From Ruminiclostridium sp. (GTDB taxonomy: Bacteria > Bacillota > Clostridia > Oscillospirales > Ruminococcaceae): a DNA stretch of 55,774 nucleotides. Made by a program: the position numbers and the translations under genes. The stretch's first letter is position 1, and each line of letters begins with the position of its first letter. A model generated the notes under the pieces. That model had not been told where the DNA came from. It saw nothing but the letters and a program-made list of their open reading frames with translations, and did no database searches. Shown piece by piece: positions 15,594-22,498 of this stretch. Location: assembly GCA_017941355.1 (NCBI GenBank), contig JAGAWN010000245.1:1-55774 (forward strand), in the 5' to 3' direction.

Positions 15594-16138
15594 TACAGAT
15601 CAATACTACCCAGATCAAAACCTTATCCCCCGAGCTTCATGCCGGGGATAAGGTTCTGCTGTCAGGAACGGTTTATACTTCCCGTGACGCAGCTCATAAA
15701 CGTATTTCGGAGCTTATAGGCTCCGGCTCCCCCCTGCCCTACGATCTGACCGGCGCGGTTATTTACTATGCCGGTCCCACAGGCACAAAGCCCGGAGCGG
15801 TGATCGGCAGCTGCGGTCCCACAACATCCGGCAGAATGGACAAATTCTCTCCGGATTTTCTCGACAGAGGGCTTGCCGCTATGATCGGTAAGGGCGAACG
15901 CAGTCAGTCTGTGATCGACGCGATAATCAGAAATAAAGCCGTTTATTTCTGTGCAATAGGCGGTGCGGGTGCACTTGCCTGCAAGTGTATAAAGAGCTGT
16001 GATGTCATAGCGTTTGAGGATCTCGGCTGTGAAAGCGTCAAAAAGCTTTATCTTGAAGATTTCCCGCTTACCGTTGCTATCGACTGCCACGGCGGTAATA
16101 TCTTTGCCGAGGGGCGGAAAAAATACCAAAAAAATTAA
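15590..16138 (+). CDS. Class I fumarase/tartrate dehydratase beta subunit (Fe-S hydro-lyase C-terminal domain)
   Basis: Protein of 182 residues. The beta subunit of two-part anaerobic fumarases pairs with an alpha subunit that holds the 4Fe-4S cluster to interconvert fumarate and malate. The signature segment VIYYAGPTGTKPG followed by IGSCGPTTSGRMDKF is clear, and AIGGAGALACKCI fits as well. It is coupled by ATGA to the DivIVA-like gene. No alpha subunit gene is seen in this window, so the partner must be encoded elsewhere, or the protein has another role. Confidence 0.88.
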   Translation: MIQINTTQIKTLSPELHAGDKVLLSGTVYTSRDAAHKRISELIGSGSPLPYDLTGAVIYYAGPTGTKPGAVIGSCGPTTSGRMDKFSPDFLDRGLAAMIGKGERSQSVIDAIIRNKAVYFCAIGGAGALACKCIKSCDVIAFEDLGCESVKKLYLEDFPLTVAIDCHGGNIFAEGRKKYQKN

Positions 16139-16156
16139 AAAATTATTCTAATTGTG

Positions 16157-16185
16157 TTGACATTGTGAAAAGATAGTGATATAAT
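16157..16185 (+). promoter_or_regulatory. Promoter for the sigma factor gene
   Basis: TTGACA (16157-16162), 17-bp spacer, TATAAT (16180-16185): exact consensus. It starts 18 bp after the fumarase-like stop; no terminator is seen between. Confidence 0.85.
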
Positions 16186-16215
16186 CTTTTTAGAAAATCC
16201 GGAAAGGGTGTTTTC

Positions 16216-16761
16216 GTGAGAGTTTCCGATGAAGAACTTGTCATTAAGATCAGAAACCAGCCGGATCCCATGCAGAGCAGCGAAATGGCTCTCTTGATAT
16301 CGCGTTACTCGCCTGTTATAAGGATCAAGGCAGTAAAACTCTGCACCAGTGATATCGAGCCGGAAGATCTTTGTCAGGAAGGTTATCTTGCACTGTTCGA
16401 CGCACTCAGGACTTTCGATGTCAATAAAGGCGTTTTTTCAGCGTTTGCAGGCATCTGTATCACAAACAGAATGAAAAATGCAGTCGCTAAAGCGCACGGA
16501 AAACTGAAAAAGGACGATGACTTCGATCTCGGACAGGTGCCGGACGAGGGTTCATCGGCAGATGACTATATCATTACAAAGGAAGACAATGAGGTTGTTG
16601 AGCAGCTTCTTTCCTTTCTCTCACAAAAGGAATACAGCGTTATGAAGCTTTTTCTTGACGGTTATTCCTACAAACAGATCGCGGAAAAACTGAATATAAC
16701 ACCAAAATCCGCAGATAATGCACTCTCCCGCGCACGAAAAAAGCTGAAACAGCTTTTGTGA
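16216..16761 (+). CDS. Sigma-70 family RNA polymerase sigma factor, SigH-like
   Basis: Protein of 181 residues with regions 2 and 4. Region 2 is the segment with EPEDLCQEGYLALFDALRTFD and FSAFAGICITNRMKNAV; region 4 is the C-terminal helix-turn-helix FLDGYSYKQIAEKLNITPKS followed by a basic tail. The architecture and the LCQEGYLAL pattern are close to the SigH/SigF-K group of sporulation factors, but a general ECF-like role is possible. GTG 16216 follows GGAAAGG. It is read from a consensus promoter, so it may be constitutively available. The next small zinc-ribbon gene follows closely. Confidence 0.85.
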   Translation: MRVSDEELVIKIRNQPDPMQSSEMALLISRYSPVIRIKAVKLCTSDIEPEDLCQEGYLALFDALRTFDVNKGVFSAFAGICITNRMKNAVAKAHGKLKKDDDFDLGQVPDEGSSADDYIITKEDNEVVEQLLSFLSQKEYSVMKLFLDGYSYKQIAEKLNITPKSADNALSRARKKLKQLL

Positions 16762-16835
16762 CCGATGCTGAAAAGAGCTTAGGCGGTGCAAATCCGCAAA
16801 CGGTCAAATTATATTTTTATGGCGAGGTATATCGT

Positions 16836-17108
16836 ATGTACACAGACAAAACGCTTGTATGCAAGGACTGCGGAAATGAATTCATCTTCACAGCCGGTGA
16901 GCAGGAATTCTATGCAGAAAAAGGCTTCACAAACGAGCCCCAGCGCTGCAAGCAGTGCAGAGACGCAAAGAAGAACGCCTCCAGAAACAGAGAGATGTTC
17001 ACGGCAATATGCGCAAGCTGCGGAAAAGAAGCTTTGATCCCCTTCAAGCCGCGTGATGACAGACCCGTTTATTGCAGCGAATGTTTCGCAAAGCAGAGAG
17101 GCGAATAA
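16836..17108 (+). CDS. Zinc-ribbon protein with CxxC pairs
   Basis: About 90 residues from ATG 16836, which has GGCGAGG 8 nt upstream. Four Cys pairs are visible: VCKDCG, RCKQCR, CASCGK and YCSECF, giving two probable zinc ribbons; the second half matches the CxxC-x17-CxxC type zinc-binding domain found in many Firmicutes. It has no enzymatic domain. It lies 74 bp behind the sigma-factor gene and is probably co-transcribed, ending at the terminator at 17182-17212. Nucleic-acid or protein binding is likely, but the function is unknown. Confidence 0.75.
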   Translation: MYTDKTLVCKDCGNEFIFTAGEQEFYAEKGFTNEPQRCKQCRDAKKNASRNREMFTAICASCGKEALIPFKPRDDRPVYCSECFAKQRGE

Positions 17109-17181
17109 GTTTCCGGCATCATTGATTTATGAGATATACTCCGCTTTTGGCTCAGTTATTTCGTATTATACCAATGAAACT

Positions 17182-17212
17182 AAAAGGCACCCGTTGATGC
17201 GGGTGTCTTTTT
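17182..17212. terminator. Bidirectional terminator
   Basis: AAAAGGCACCCG (17182-17193) pairs with GCGGGTGTCTTTT (17199-17211) allowing one G-T pair; A and T tracts lie on the two sides. It separates the zinc-ribbon gene from the minus-strand DUF6472-like gene. Confidence 0.85.
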
Positions 17213-17395
17213 CTATTGCTTTCTCGCAAGGAAATAATCATCGTCCCGGGTATAATACGGACATGTATTCCTGCCTTCAGATACGATGCGATAATACTCG
17301 TCCTCGTCCATATTGACAGCACAGACATAACCGCCGTATTCTTCGTCATAAACGTTGTTAGAGCAGGAATCACACGAGATCTCAGCCATTTTCAC
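17213..17395 (-). CDS. DUF6472-like small Cys protein
   Basis: Protein of 60 residues (GTG 17395; ATG 17389 is the alternative; GGAGG lies 6 nt before the GTG). It has the plan CDSCSNNVYDEEYGGYVC then NTCPYYTRDDDY with acidic stretches, typical of a small family often named DUF6472. The four Cys could bind a metal. It overlaps the end of the flavoprotein gene and is translated last in that operon. Function unknown. Confidence 0.65.
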   Translation of the reverse strand: MKMAEISCDSCSNNVYDEEYGGYVCAVNMDEDEYYRIVSEGRNTCPYYTRDDDYFLARKQ

Positions 17396-18971
17396 TCACC
17401 GCCTCCGCACATTTTAATCCGTCAACCGCTGCGGACACTATGCCGCCCGCATACCCTGCTCCCTCTCCGCAGGGGTACAGTCCTTTCACCGAAACAGCGC
17501 ACAGATCATCTCCCCGAACTATCCGCACAGGCGATGAGCTTCGGGTTTCGGGTGCAGTTATTACTGCTTCCGGTTCCGCAAAAAACGCCGCTTTTCCGGC
17601 AAGCAGCGGAAGCCCGCTTCGCAGCGTTTCCGTGATATACTCCGGGAACAGCTTACCGATATCCGCAAACCGGACTCCCGGAATGTAACTCGGTCTTATC
17701 TTGCCGAAAGCAGAAGAAACACGGGACTGCAAAAAGTCTCCTGCAAGTATGACAGGTGCGGAATAGTCGGAACCGCCCGCTATAAATGCAGCCTGCTCGA
17801 TCTCACGCTGTAATAATGTTCCCGCAAGTGGATCTTCTCCGGGAAGATCACCCGGTGTCACATTCACCAGCAGCGCGGAATTTGCGTTCTCAGCATTCCG
17901 CGCATGACAGCTCATGCCGTTGGTCACGACCGTGTTGTTCTCCGATGCCGCTGCCATTATATACCCGCCGGGACACATACAGAACGTGTAAAGGCTCCTG
18001 CCGTCCGGGAGATGCACAGCGTATTTATATTCCGCGGGCGGCAGAGCCGGGTGTCCGGCATATTCCCCGTACAGGCTGCGGTCAACATCTCGTTGCAGAT
18101 GCTCGATCCGCACGCCCATTGCGAAAACCTTACGTTCCAGCAGAATACCCGCGTTCAGCAGATAAGAAAATGTATCCCTCGCACTGTGACCGGCTGCAAG
18201 TATAACACGGTCAGCCGCGATTTCGTACTCTTTCCCTTCCCTGCTGTAAACCACGCCGCGTACTTCGCCGTCAGCTTTGAGCAGTTTGTCGAAATGCGCA
18301 TTGAACAGCACTTCTCCGCCCAGTGATATAACTTCCTCACGCAGATTTTTTACTGCATTACGGAGTATATCGGTTCCTATATGCGGTTTCGCTGCGTACA
18401 GTATCTCCTGCGGCGCGCCGAAACGTACAAGTTCCCGGAAAATATGCTTGATGCGAGGATCACGGATACCGGTCGTAAGCTTTCCGTCGGAGAACGTTCC
18501 CGCTCCGCCCTCGCCGAACTGCACATTCGTCCGTTCCGAAAGCACTCCGGTTCTGCGGAAAGTCTCTACTGCCGCAGTACGCGTATCAACATCACTTCCG
18601 CGTTCGAGAACTATAGGTCTGAGTCCGCACCGCGCAAGATACAGCGCCGCAAACATACCGGCGGGACCGAATCCGACTACCACAGGACGGTGACTGCGCG
18701 GCACAACCTGCGGTATCCTGTACGGAGAGTCGTTTACCGCACACACCTTGTTTACCGGGAATCTGCGGAGTATTTCCGATTCTCCCGGAACTTCAAGCTC
18801 CACCGAGACAGTGAAATGAACGTCGTTCTTTCTCCGTGCATCGACAGACTTTCTGGCAAGGCGGAGTCCGTGTATCTCCTCGGGATCTGCCCCTATCGTC
18901 TTTGCCGCCTTGTTTATAAGCATTTGTTCCGTAAAACCAAGCGGCATATATATATCGTTTATTCGTATCAT
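17382..18971 (-). CDS. FAD-dependent oxidoreductase of the COG2509 type
   Basis: Protein of 529 residues. Residues 1-90 form an N-terminal domain typical of this family, followed by the FAD-binding motif VVVGFGPAGMFAALYLARCG and an ERG/E acidic end. The family segments GEGGAGTFSDGKLTTG, FMCPGGYI-like (CMCPGGYIMAAASEN) and the C-terminal GLYPCGEGAGYAGGI are present. It belongs to the NAD(FAD)-utilising dehydrogenases of unknown substrate. It is the third gene of a minus-strand flavoprotein operon, 1 nt after the BaiN-like gene. Confidence 0.85.
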   Translation of the reverse strand: MIRINDIYMPLGFTEQMLINKAAKTIGADPEEIHGLRLARKSVDARRKNDVHFTVSVELEVPGESEILRRFPVNKVCAVNDSPYRIPQVVPRSHRPVVVGFGPAGMFAALYLARCGLRPIVLERGSDVDTRTAAVETFRRTGVLSERTNVQFGEGGAGTFSDGKLTTGIRDPRIKHIFRELVRFGAPQEILYAAKPHIGTDILRNAVKNLREEVISLGGEVLFNAHFDKLLKADGEVRGVVYSREGKEYEIAADRVILAAGHSARDTFSYLLNAGILLERKVFAMGVRIEHLQRDVDRSLYGEYAGHPALPPAEYKYAVHLPDGRSLYTFCMCPGGYIMAAASENNTVVTNGMSCHARNAENANSALLVNVTPGDLPGEDPLAGTLLQREIEQAAFIAGGSDYSAPVILAGDFLQSRVSSAFGKIRPSYIPGVRFADIGKLFPEYITETLRSGLPLLAGKAAFFAEPEAVITAPETRSSSPVRIVRGDDLCAVSVKGLYPCGEGAGYAGGIVSAAVDGLKCAEAVSENG

Positions 18972-18972
18972 A

Positions 18973-20241
18973 TCATTGCCTTTTATACAGGTCGGAAGCT
19001 GCGTTCTGTCCTGCTATCGCCCCGGACGAGAAAGCAAAATCGAGATTATAGCCTCCGCAGTCTCCGAATATGTCAAGTATCTCTCCGCAGGCATACATTC
19101 CCGGGTGAGAAGCGATCTCAAACCTATCGGTGATATCTGTTATTCCTCCGGCTGTGACCTGCGAACGATCAAACCCGGCTGTCCCGGTTATCGGGAAAGC
19201 AAGCTGCTTTATGGTCTGCGCAAGATGTTCCGAGTCAGCAATGTCTCCGGTTCTTACAGGCAGCTTTTTATAAGCGCGTTTCAGCAGATACATTCCCATC
19301 GGTTTTGTGAATATCCCGCTTAAATAGTCCTCTGCCGGAGCGTCTTTTCGTATCTTCCGAGTAGTTTTCAGAAGCCCGTTTACCTGCTGTATGTCCATAT
19401 CCGGCAGCAAGTCAAGCCGCAGTTCGCTATTGTTCTTATACCGTTCATACAGATATGAAAGATCAAACACGCATATCCCGGATATCAGTCCGTCTGTGAA
19501 CTGCACCTCACCGCGTTCGCTCTTCACGGCTTTGCCGTATGCGAAAAACGTCACATTCGCATCTGCGCGCTGACCTTTCAGCGGCTTCACCAATGCCGGT
19601 TCTGTTTTCAGCGGCACAAGTGCGGGTGAAGTCTCAGCCGCGGTTATCCCAAGACCCGCACAGATATCGAGCAGGCTTCCGTTGCTGCCGAGTGCCGGCT
19701 GTGATCTTCCTCCTCCCGCGAGGATCACCGTGCGCGCATAAAAAATCTCATCTTCCGAACGCAGAATAAACCCGTCCCTGATCTCAATGTCCGTTATCCC
19801 GGTATTGCAGATCTCGGCGACACCGAGTTTTGCACATTCGAGCCGCAGCGCGTCAAGCACAGATGCAGCCGAGCGGCAGCGCGGGTATATCCTGCCGTAT
19901 CCGTCGTCCTCGCAGAGAACACCGAGTCCCTCAAAAAAGTCCGGTACAGAAAAACCAACCGTCAATCCCGCAAGTTCGCAGGAGCCGTAGTAATGCTTTT
20001 TATATGAGCCTGCATCGGCGTTCGACAGGTTGCAGCGCCCGTTACCCGTCGCAAGCAGCTTTTTACCGGTTTTCGCAAGACGCTCGATAACTGCCACCGA
20101 CGCTTTTCTGTTTGTGCGTTTTGCGGATATGGCAGCGGCAAGCCCGGAAGCGCCTCCGCCGATTATTGCAATATCAAATCTGTTCATAGCGTGTGACATT
20201 ATGATTGACTGGTTGAATACGGCTTGTGTAGCTTCCGACAT
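18973..20241 (-). CDS. BaiN/HI0933-like flavoprotein
   Basis: Protein of 422 residues of the TIGR00275/HI0933 family. The FAD motif IIGGGASGLAAAISAKRTN follows a short N-terminal tail; ATGNGRCNLSN, VILAGGGRSQPALGS and the C-terminal DIFGDCGGYNLDFAFSSG are family signatures. BaiN, a relative, reduces bile-acid intermediates; most family members have no known substrate, so the bile-acid role is not claimed. M1 at 20241 has AAGGT upstream; the more family-like start at 20187 lacks a ribosome binding site. The preceding flavodoxin gene is 20 bp away. Confidence 0.85.
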   Translation of the reverse strand: MSEATQAVFNQSIIMSHAMNRFDIAIIGGGASGLAAAISAKRTNRKASVAVIERLAKTGKKLLATGNGRCNLSNADAGSYKKHYYGSCELAGLTVGFSVPDFFEGLGVLCEDDGYGRIYPRCRSAASVLDALRLECAKLGVAEICNTGITDIEIRDGFILRSEDEIFYARTVILAGGGRSQPALGSNGSLLDICAGLGITAAETSPALVPLKTEPALVKPLKGQRADANVTFFAYGKAVKSERGEVQFTDGLISGICVFDLSYLYERYKNNSELRLDLLPDMDIQQVNGLLKTTRKIRKDAPAEDYLSGIFTKPMGMYLLKRAYKKLPVRTGDIADSEHLAQTIKQLAFPITGTAGFDRSQVTAGGITDITDRFEIASHPGMYACGEILDIFGDCGGYNLDFAFSSGAIAGQNAASDLYKRQ

Positions 20242-20261
20242 ATTGTTACCTTACCGCCTGT

Positions 20262-20801
20262 TCATATTTTAGTGCAGAACTCTGCAATTTCTTCTGTTCT
20301 CGGACAAACATCTTCCCGGTACTCTACCGAACACAGACCGAGACTTCCGCAGCATTCGATCTCAAGATGTCCGTAAAAATGCTCTATACTCTGTATTATC
20401 CGCTCACATTCCCGCATACCCGGACCGGTGCGGAGTGCTATTGTATAGCCCTTTTTCCCGGGAGCAAGAGAAGCATGGGGTTCGTGAGTATTGCACCAGG
20501 GGGTGCATCTGTCAATAAACGCTTTGAACTGACCGGGAATATCAGCCCAGTATGACGGAGATACGCATACGATGATATCGGCACTGTCAAACTCTTTCAT
20601 TATCAGTTCAACATTGTCATGCTGTACACATTCCGCCGTCTTATGGCAGCTCCGGCACCCCTTACAAAACCCGAACGAATAATCGTCTATGCAGATACTC
20701 TTGTTATCGTACCGTGCCGAAAGCTGTCCGGAAACTATCTTCACGATCTCAGCGGTAGCACCGGTTCGTACAGGGCTGCAGTTCACAACGAGTGAGTTCA
20801 T
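20262..20801 (-). CDS. Flavodoxin-family NAD(P)H:FMN oxidoreductase-like protein
   Basis: Protein of 179 residues with a flavodoxin-like fold: an N-terminal NCSPVRTGATAEIV FMN-phosphate loop, a Cys cluster CKGCRSCHKTAEC and SPSYWADIPGQFKAF, which are typical of iron-sulfur flavoprotein-like reductases. An electron-transfer role is likely, possibly with an Fe-S cluster on the Cys. ATG 20801 has AAAGGAGATACG upstream. It is the first gene of the flavodoxin, BaiN-like, COG2509 and DUF6472 operon. Confidence 0.85.
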   Translation of the reverse strand: MNSLVVNCSPVRTGATAEIVKIVSGQLSARYDNKSICIDDYSFGFCKGCRSCHKTAECVQHDNVELIMKEFDSADIIVCVSPSYWADIPGQFKAFIDRCTPWCNTHEPHASLAPGKKGYTIALRTGPGMRECERIIQSIEHFYGHLEIECCGSLGLCSVEYREDVCPRTEEIAEFCTKI

Positions 20802-20826
20802 GCGTATCTCCTTTCAAAATCAGCTA

Positions 20827-20850
20827 AGTGCGGGAATAACTTCCCGCACT
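20827..20850. terminator. Strong hairpin downstream of ahcY / upstream of flavodoxin gene
   Basis: AGTGCGGGAA (20827-20836) and TTCCCGCACT (20841-20850) are perfect complements with a 4-nt loop. It has no clear U-tract on either strand, so it could be the ahcY terminator (minus) or a 5'-UTR hairpin of the flavodoxin operon. Confidence 0.5.
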
Positions 20851-20889
20851 CTGTTAATCAATAAAGTCTTTTTTCTTTTCGCAGATGTT

Positions 20890-20914
20890 CGAATCTCCGT
20901 GAAACGGCATGGGT
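20890..20914. repeat. Dispersed 25-bp repeat, copy 1
   Basis: A 25-bp stretch beginning CGAATCTCCGTG and ending CGGCATGGGT occurs here on the plus strand and at 53167-53191 on the minus strand with no mismatch. The following CCAGCG-TCA-CGCTGG hairpin (20915-20929) and GC-rich GGCGCGC runs up to 20942 are not shared. Confidence 0.8.
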
Positions 20915-20951
20915 CCAGCGTCACGCTGGCGCGCTGGCGCGCTTTTTGCAA

Positions 20952-22199
20952 TTATACGTCCCAGCTGTTGAGATACTTTTCCTGTTCGGGCGTGAGCCTG
21001 TCTATCTCGAATCCCCAGAACTTTATCTTGCGCTCCGCAACAGCGCGGTCAACCTCTTTCGGAACATTGTTTATCATGCTTGTGAGCTTGCCCTTGTTCT
21101 GTACAAGATACAGTGCTGACTGCGCCTGTATAGCAAAACTCATATCCATGATCTCGGCTGGGTGTCCGTCACCTGCCGCAAGGTTCACCAGTCTGCCCTC
21201 CGCGATGACATTCACGGTATTGCCGTTGCTCAGCTTATACGCCATGATGTTATTGCGCGCAAGGTGGGATTCAACTGCGATCTTCCGCAGGCACGCAACA
21301 TCGACTTCCACATCGAAATGTCCAGCGTTGCAGCAGATAGCGCCGTCGTGCATCTTCATGAAGTCCTTTTCGGTAATTACGCCGCTGCAACCGGTTACTG
21401 TCACAAAGAAATCACCGATCTCCGCAGCCTTGTTCATCGGCATGATAGTAAAGCCGTCCATTACAGCTTCCATAGCCTTTATCGGGTCAACCTCGGTCAC
21501 TATCACCTTTGCACCGAGTCCCTTTGCGCGCATTGCAACACCCTTGCCGCACCAGCCGTAACCTGCCACAACAACGTTCTTGCCGGCTACGATAAGGTTC
21601 GTTGTGCGGTTGATACCGTCCCACACCGATTGACCCGTGCCGTAGCGGTTATCGAACAGGTGCTTGCAGTCAGCATCATTCACCAGCATCATCGGGAATT
21701 TCAGCTCTCCTGCCTTATCCATTGATTTGAGGCGGATTATGCCGGTAGTCGTCTCCTCGCACCCGCCGATAACGTTCGGGATAAGGTCGGGACGCTTGCT
21801 GTGTATATATTGTACGAGGTCGCCGCCGTCGTCGATTATGATGTTGGGCGCAGCCTCGATAACTTTAGATATGTGATGTTCATACTCTTCGGGAGTGCAG
21901 TCGTGCCATGCGAACACGTTAAGACCTTCATGCACGAGTGCCGCAGCAACATCGTCCTGTGTGGAAAGAGGGTTGCTTCCGGTGATGTACATTTCAGCGC
22001 CGCCCGCCGCGAGAGTCTTGCAGAGATAAGCGGTCTTTGCTTCAAGATGAACAGAAAGTGCTATTTTCAGACCCGCAAAAGGCTTTGTCTGCTCAAACTC
22101 AGCCTTGTAACTGCGCAGAAGCGGCATATTGCGCTCTACCCAGTCTATCTTTCTCTTTCCGTCCTCCCAGAGGGACTCGTCACGAATTTCACTTGCCAT
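20952..22199 (-). CDS. ahcY: S-adenosylhomocysteine hydrolase
   Basis: Protein of 415 residues that splits S-adenosylhomocysteine to adenosine and homocysteine with bound NAD. Family segments include LSVHLEAKTAYLC, the NAD-binding VVAGYGWCGKGVAMRAKG and CNAGHFDVEVD, with YGTGQSVWDGI before it. ATG 22199 is chosen because GAAAGGA is 9 nt upstream; the upstream in-frame extension to 22442 is not conserved and covers the promoter. It recycles methylation product into the homocysteine pool also fed by MetY in this window. Own promoter at 22236-22264. Confidence 0.96.
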   Translation of the reverse strand: MASEIRDESLWEDGKRKIDWVERNMPLLRSYKAEFEQTKPFAGLKIALSVHLEAKTAYLCKTLAAGGAEMYITGSNPLSTQDDVAAALVHEGLNVFAWHDCTPEEYEHHISKVIEAAPNIIIDDGGDLVQYIHSKRPDLIPNVIGGCEETTTGIIRLKSMDKAGELKFPMMLVNDADCKHLFDNRYGTGQSVWDGINRTTNLIVAGKNVVVAGYGWCGKGVAMRAKGLGAKVIVTEVDPIKAMEAVMDGFTIMPMNKAAEIGDFFVTVTGCSGVITEKDFMKMHDGAICCNAGHFDVEVDVACLRKIAVESHLARNNIMAYKLSNGNTVNVIAEGRLVNLAAGDGHPAEIMDMSFAIQAQSALYLVQNKGKLTSMINNVPKEVDRAVAERKIKFWGFEIDRLTPEQEKYLNSWDV

Positions 22200-22235
22200 T
22201 TTTATCATTTCCTTTCGGTAAAATATACTGCATAC

Positions 22236-22264
22236 ATTATAACATATTCCATACATTACGTCAA
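22236..22264 (-). promoter_or_regulatory. Promoter for ahcY
   Basis: On the minus strand TTGACG (22259-22264), 17-bp spacer, TATAAT (22236-22241). The short leader leaves no room for an S-adenosylhomocysteine riboswitch. Confidence 0.85.
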
Positions 22265-22275
22265 GCACTGCCAAT

Positions 22276-22303
22276 AAAAAAACGCCCGTTCGCAAGAACA
22301 GGC
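22276..22303 (-). terminator. Terminator after the H-cluster-like/GGDEF/EAL gene
   Basis: GCCTGTTC-TTGC-GAACGGGC on the minus strand, with one G-T pair, followed by a run of seven T. It ends the c-di-GMP operon just before the ahcY promoter. Confidence 0.9.
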
Positions 22304-22498
22304 ATGAATATGAAACCGGCATCGCCGGACTGCATTTGGACGCACCGCACCACGCCCGCAATATTTCACGGAAACGGCAGCGGCACTTTTGAGGTTCGGA
22401 ACAGAAGTTCAACAAGACCGCCGCGGCTGAAAGAAATATCATTTCCCGTTTACCGCGGCTATTACTATATGTATGCAGTCCGGAGCGGCAATATTCAT
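22304..22498. repeat. 195-bp block bounded by imperfect inverted repeats
   Basis: ATGAATAT (22304-22311) mirrors ATATTCAT (22491-22498), and CCGGACTGCAT (22325-22335) mirrors ATGCAGTCCGG (22473-22483), with a few bases of slippage between them. The right end overlaps the stop codon of the GGDEF/EAL gene. It has no ORF of its own. It could be a MITE-like element or a large 3'-UTR structure. Confidence 0.5.

Noticed and set aside
18381-19133. 250-codon plus-strand frame
   Set aside because: Antisense to the FAD oxidoreductase; no pattern and basic composition.
20689-21561. 290-codon plus-strand frame over ahcY
   Set aside because: Antisense to flavodoxin and ahcY; Ser/Thr/Phe-rich shadow without ribosome binding site.
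22200-22264. S-adenosylhomocysteine riboswitch before ahcY
   Set aside because: The mapped promoter leaves only about 30 nt of leader, too short for an aptamer, and no such consensus is visible.
22200-22442. 81-codon N-terminal extension of ahcY
   Set aside because: Covers the promoter and terminator; family start and ribosome binding site fit 22199.
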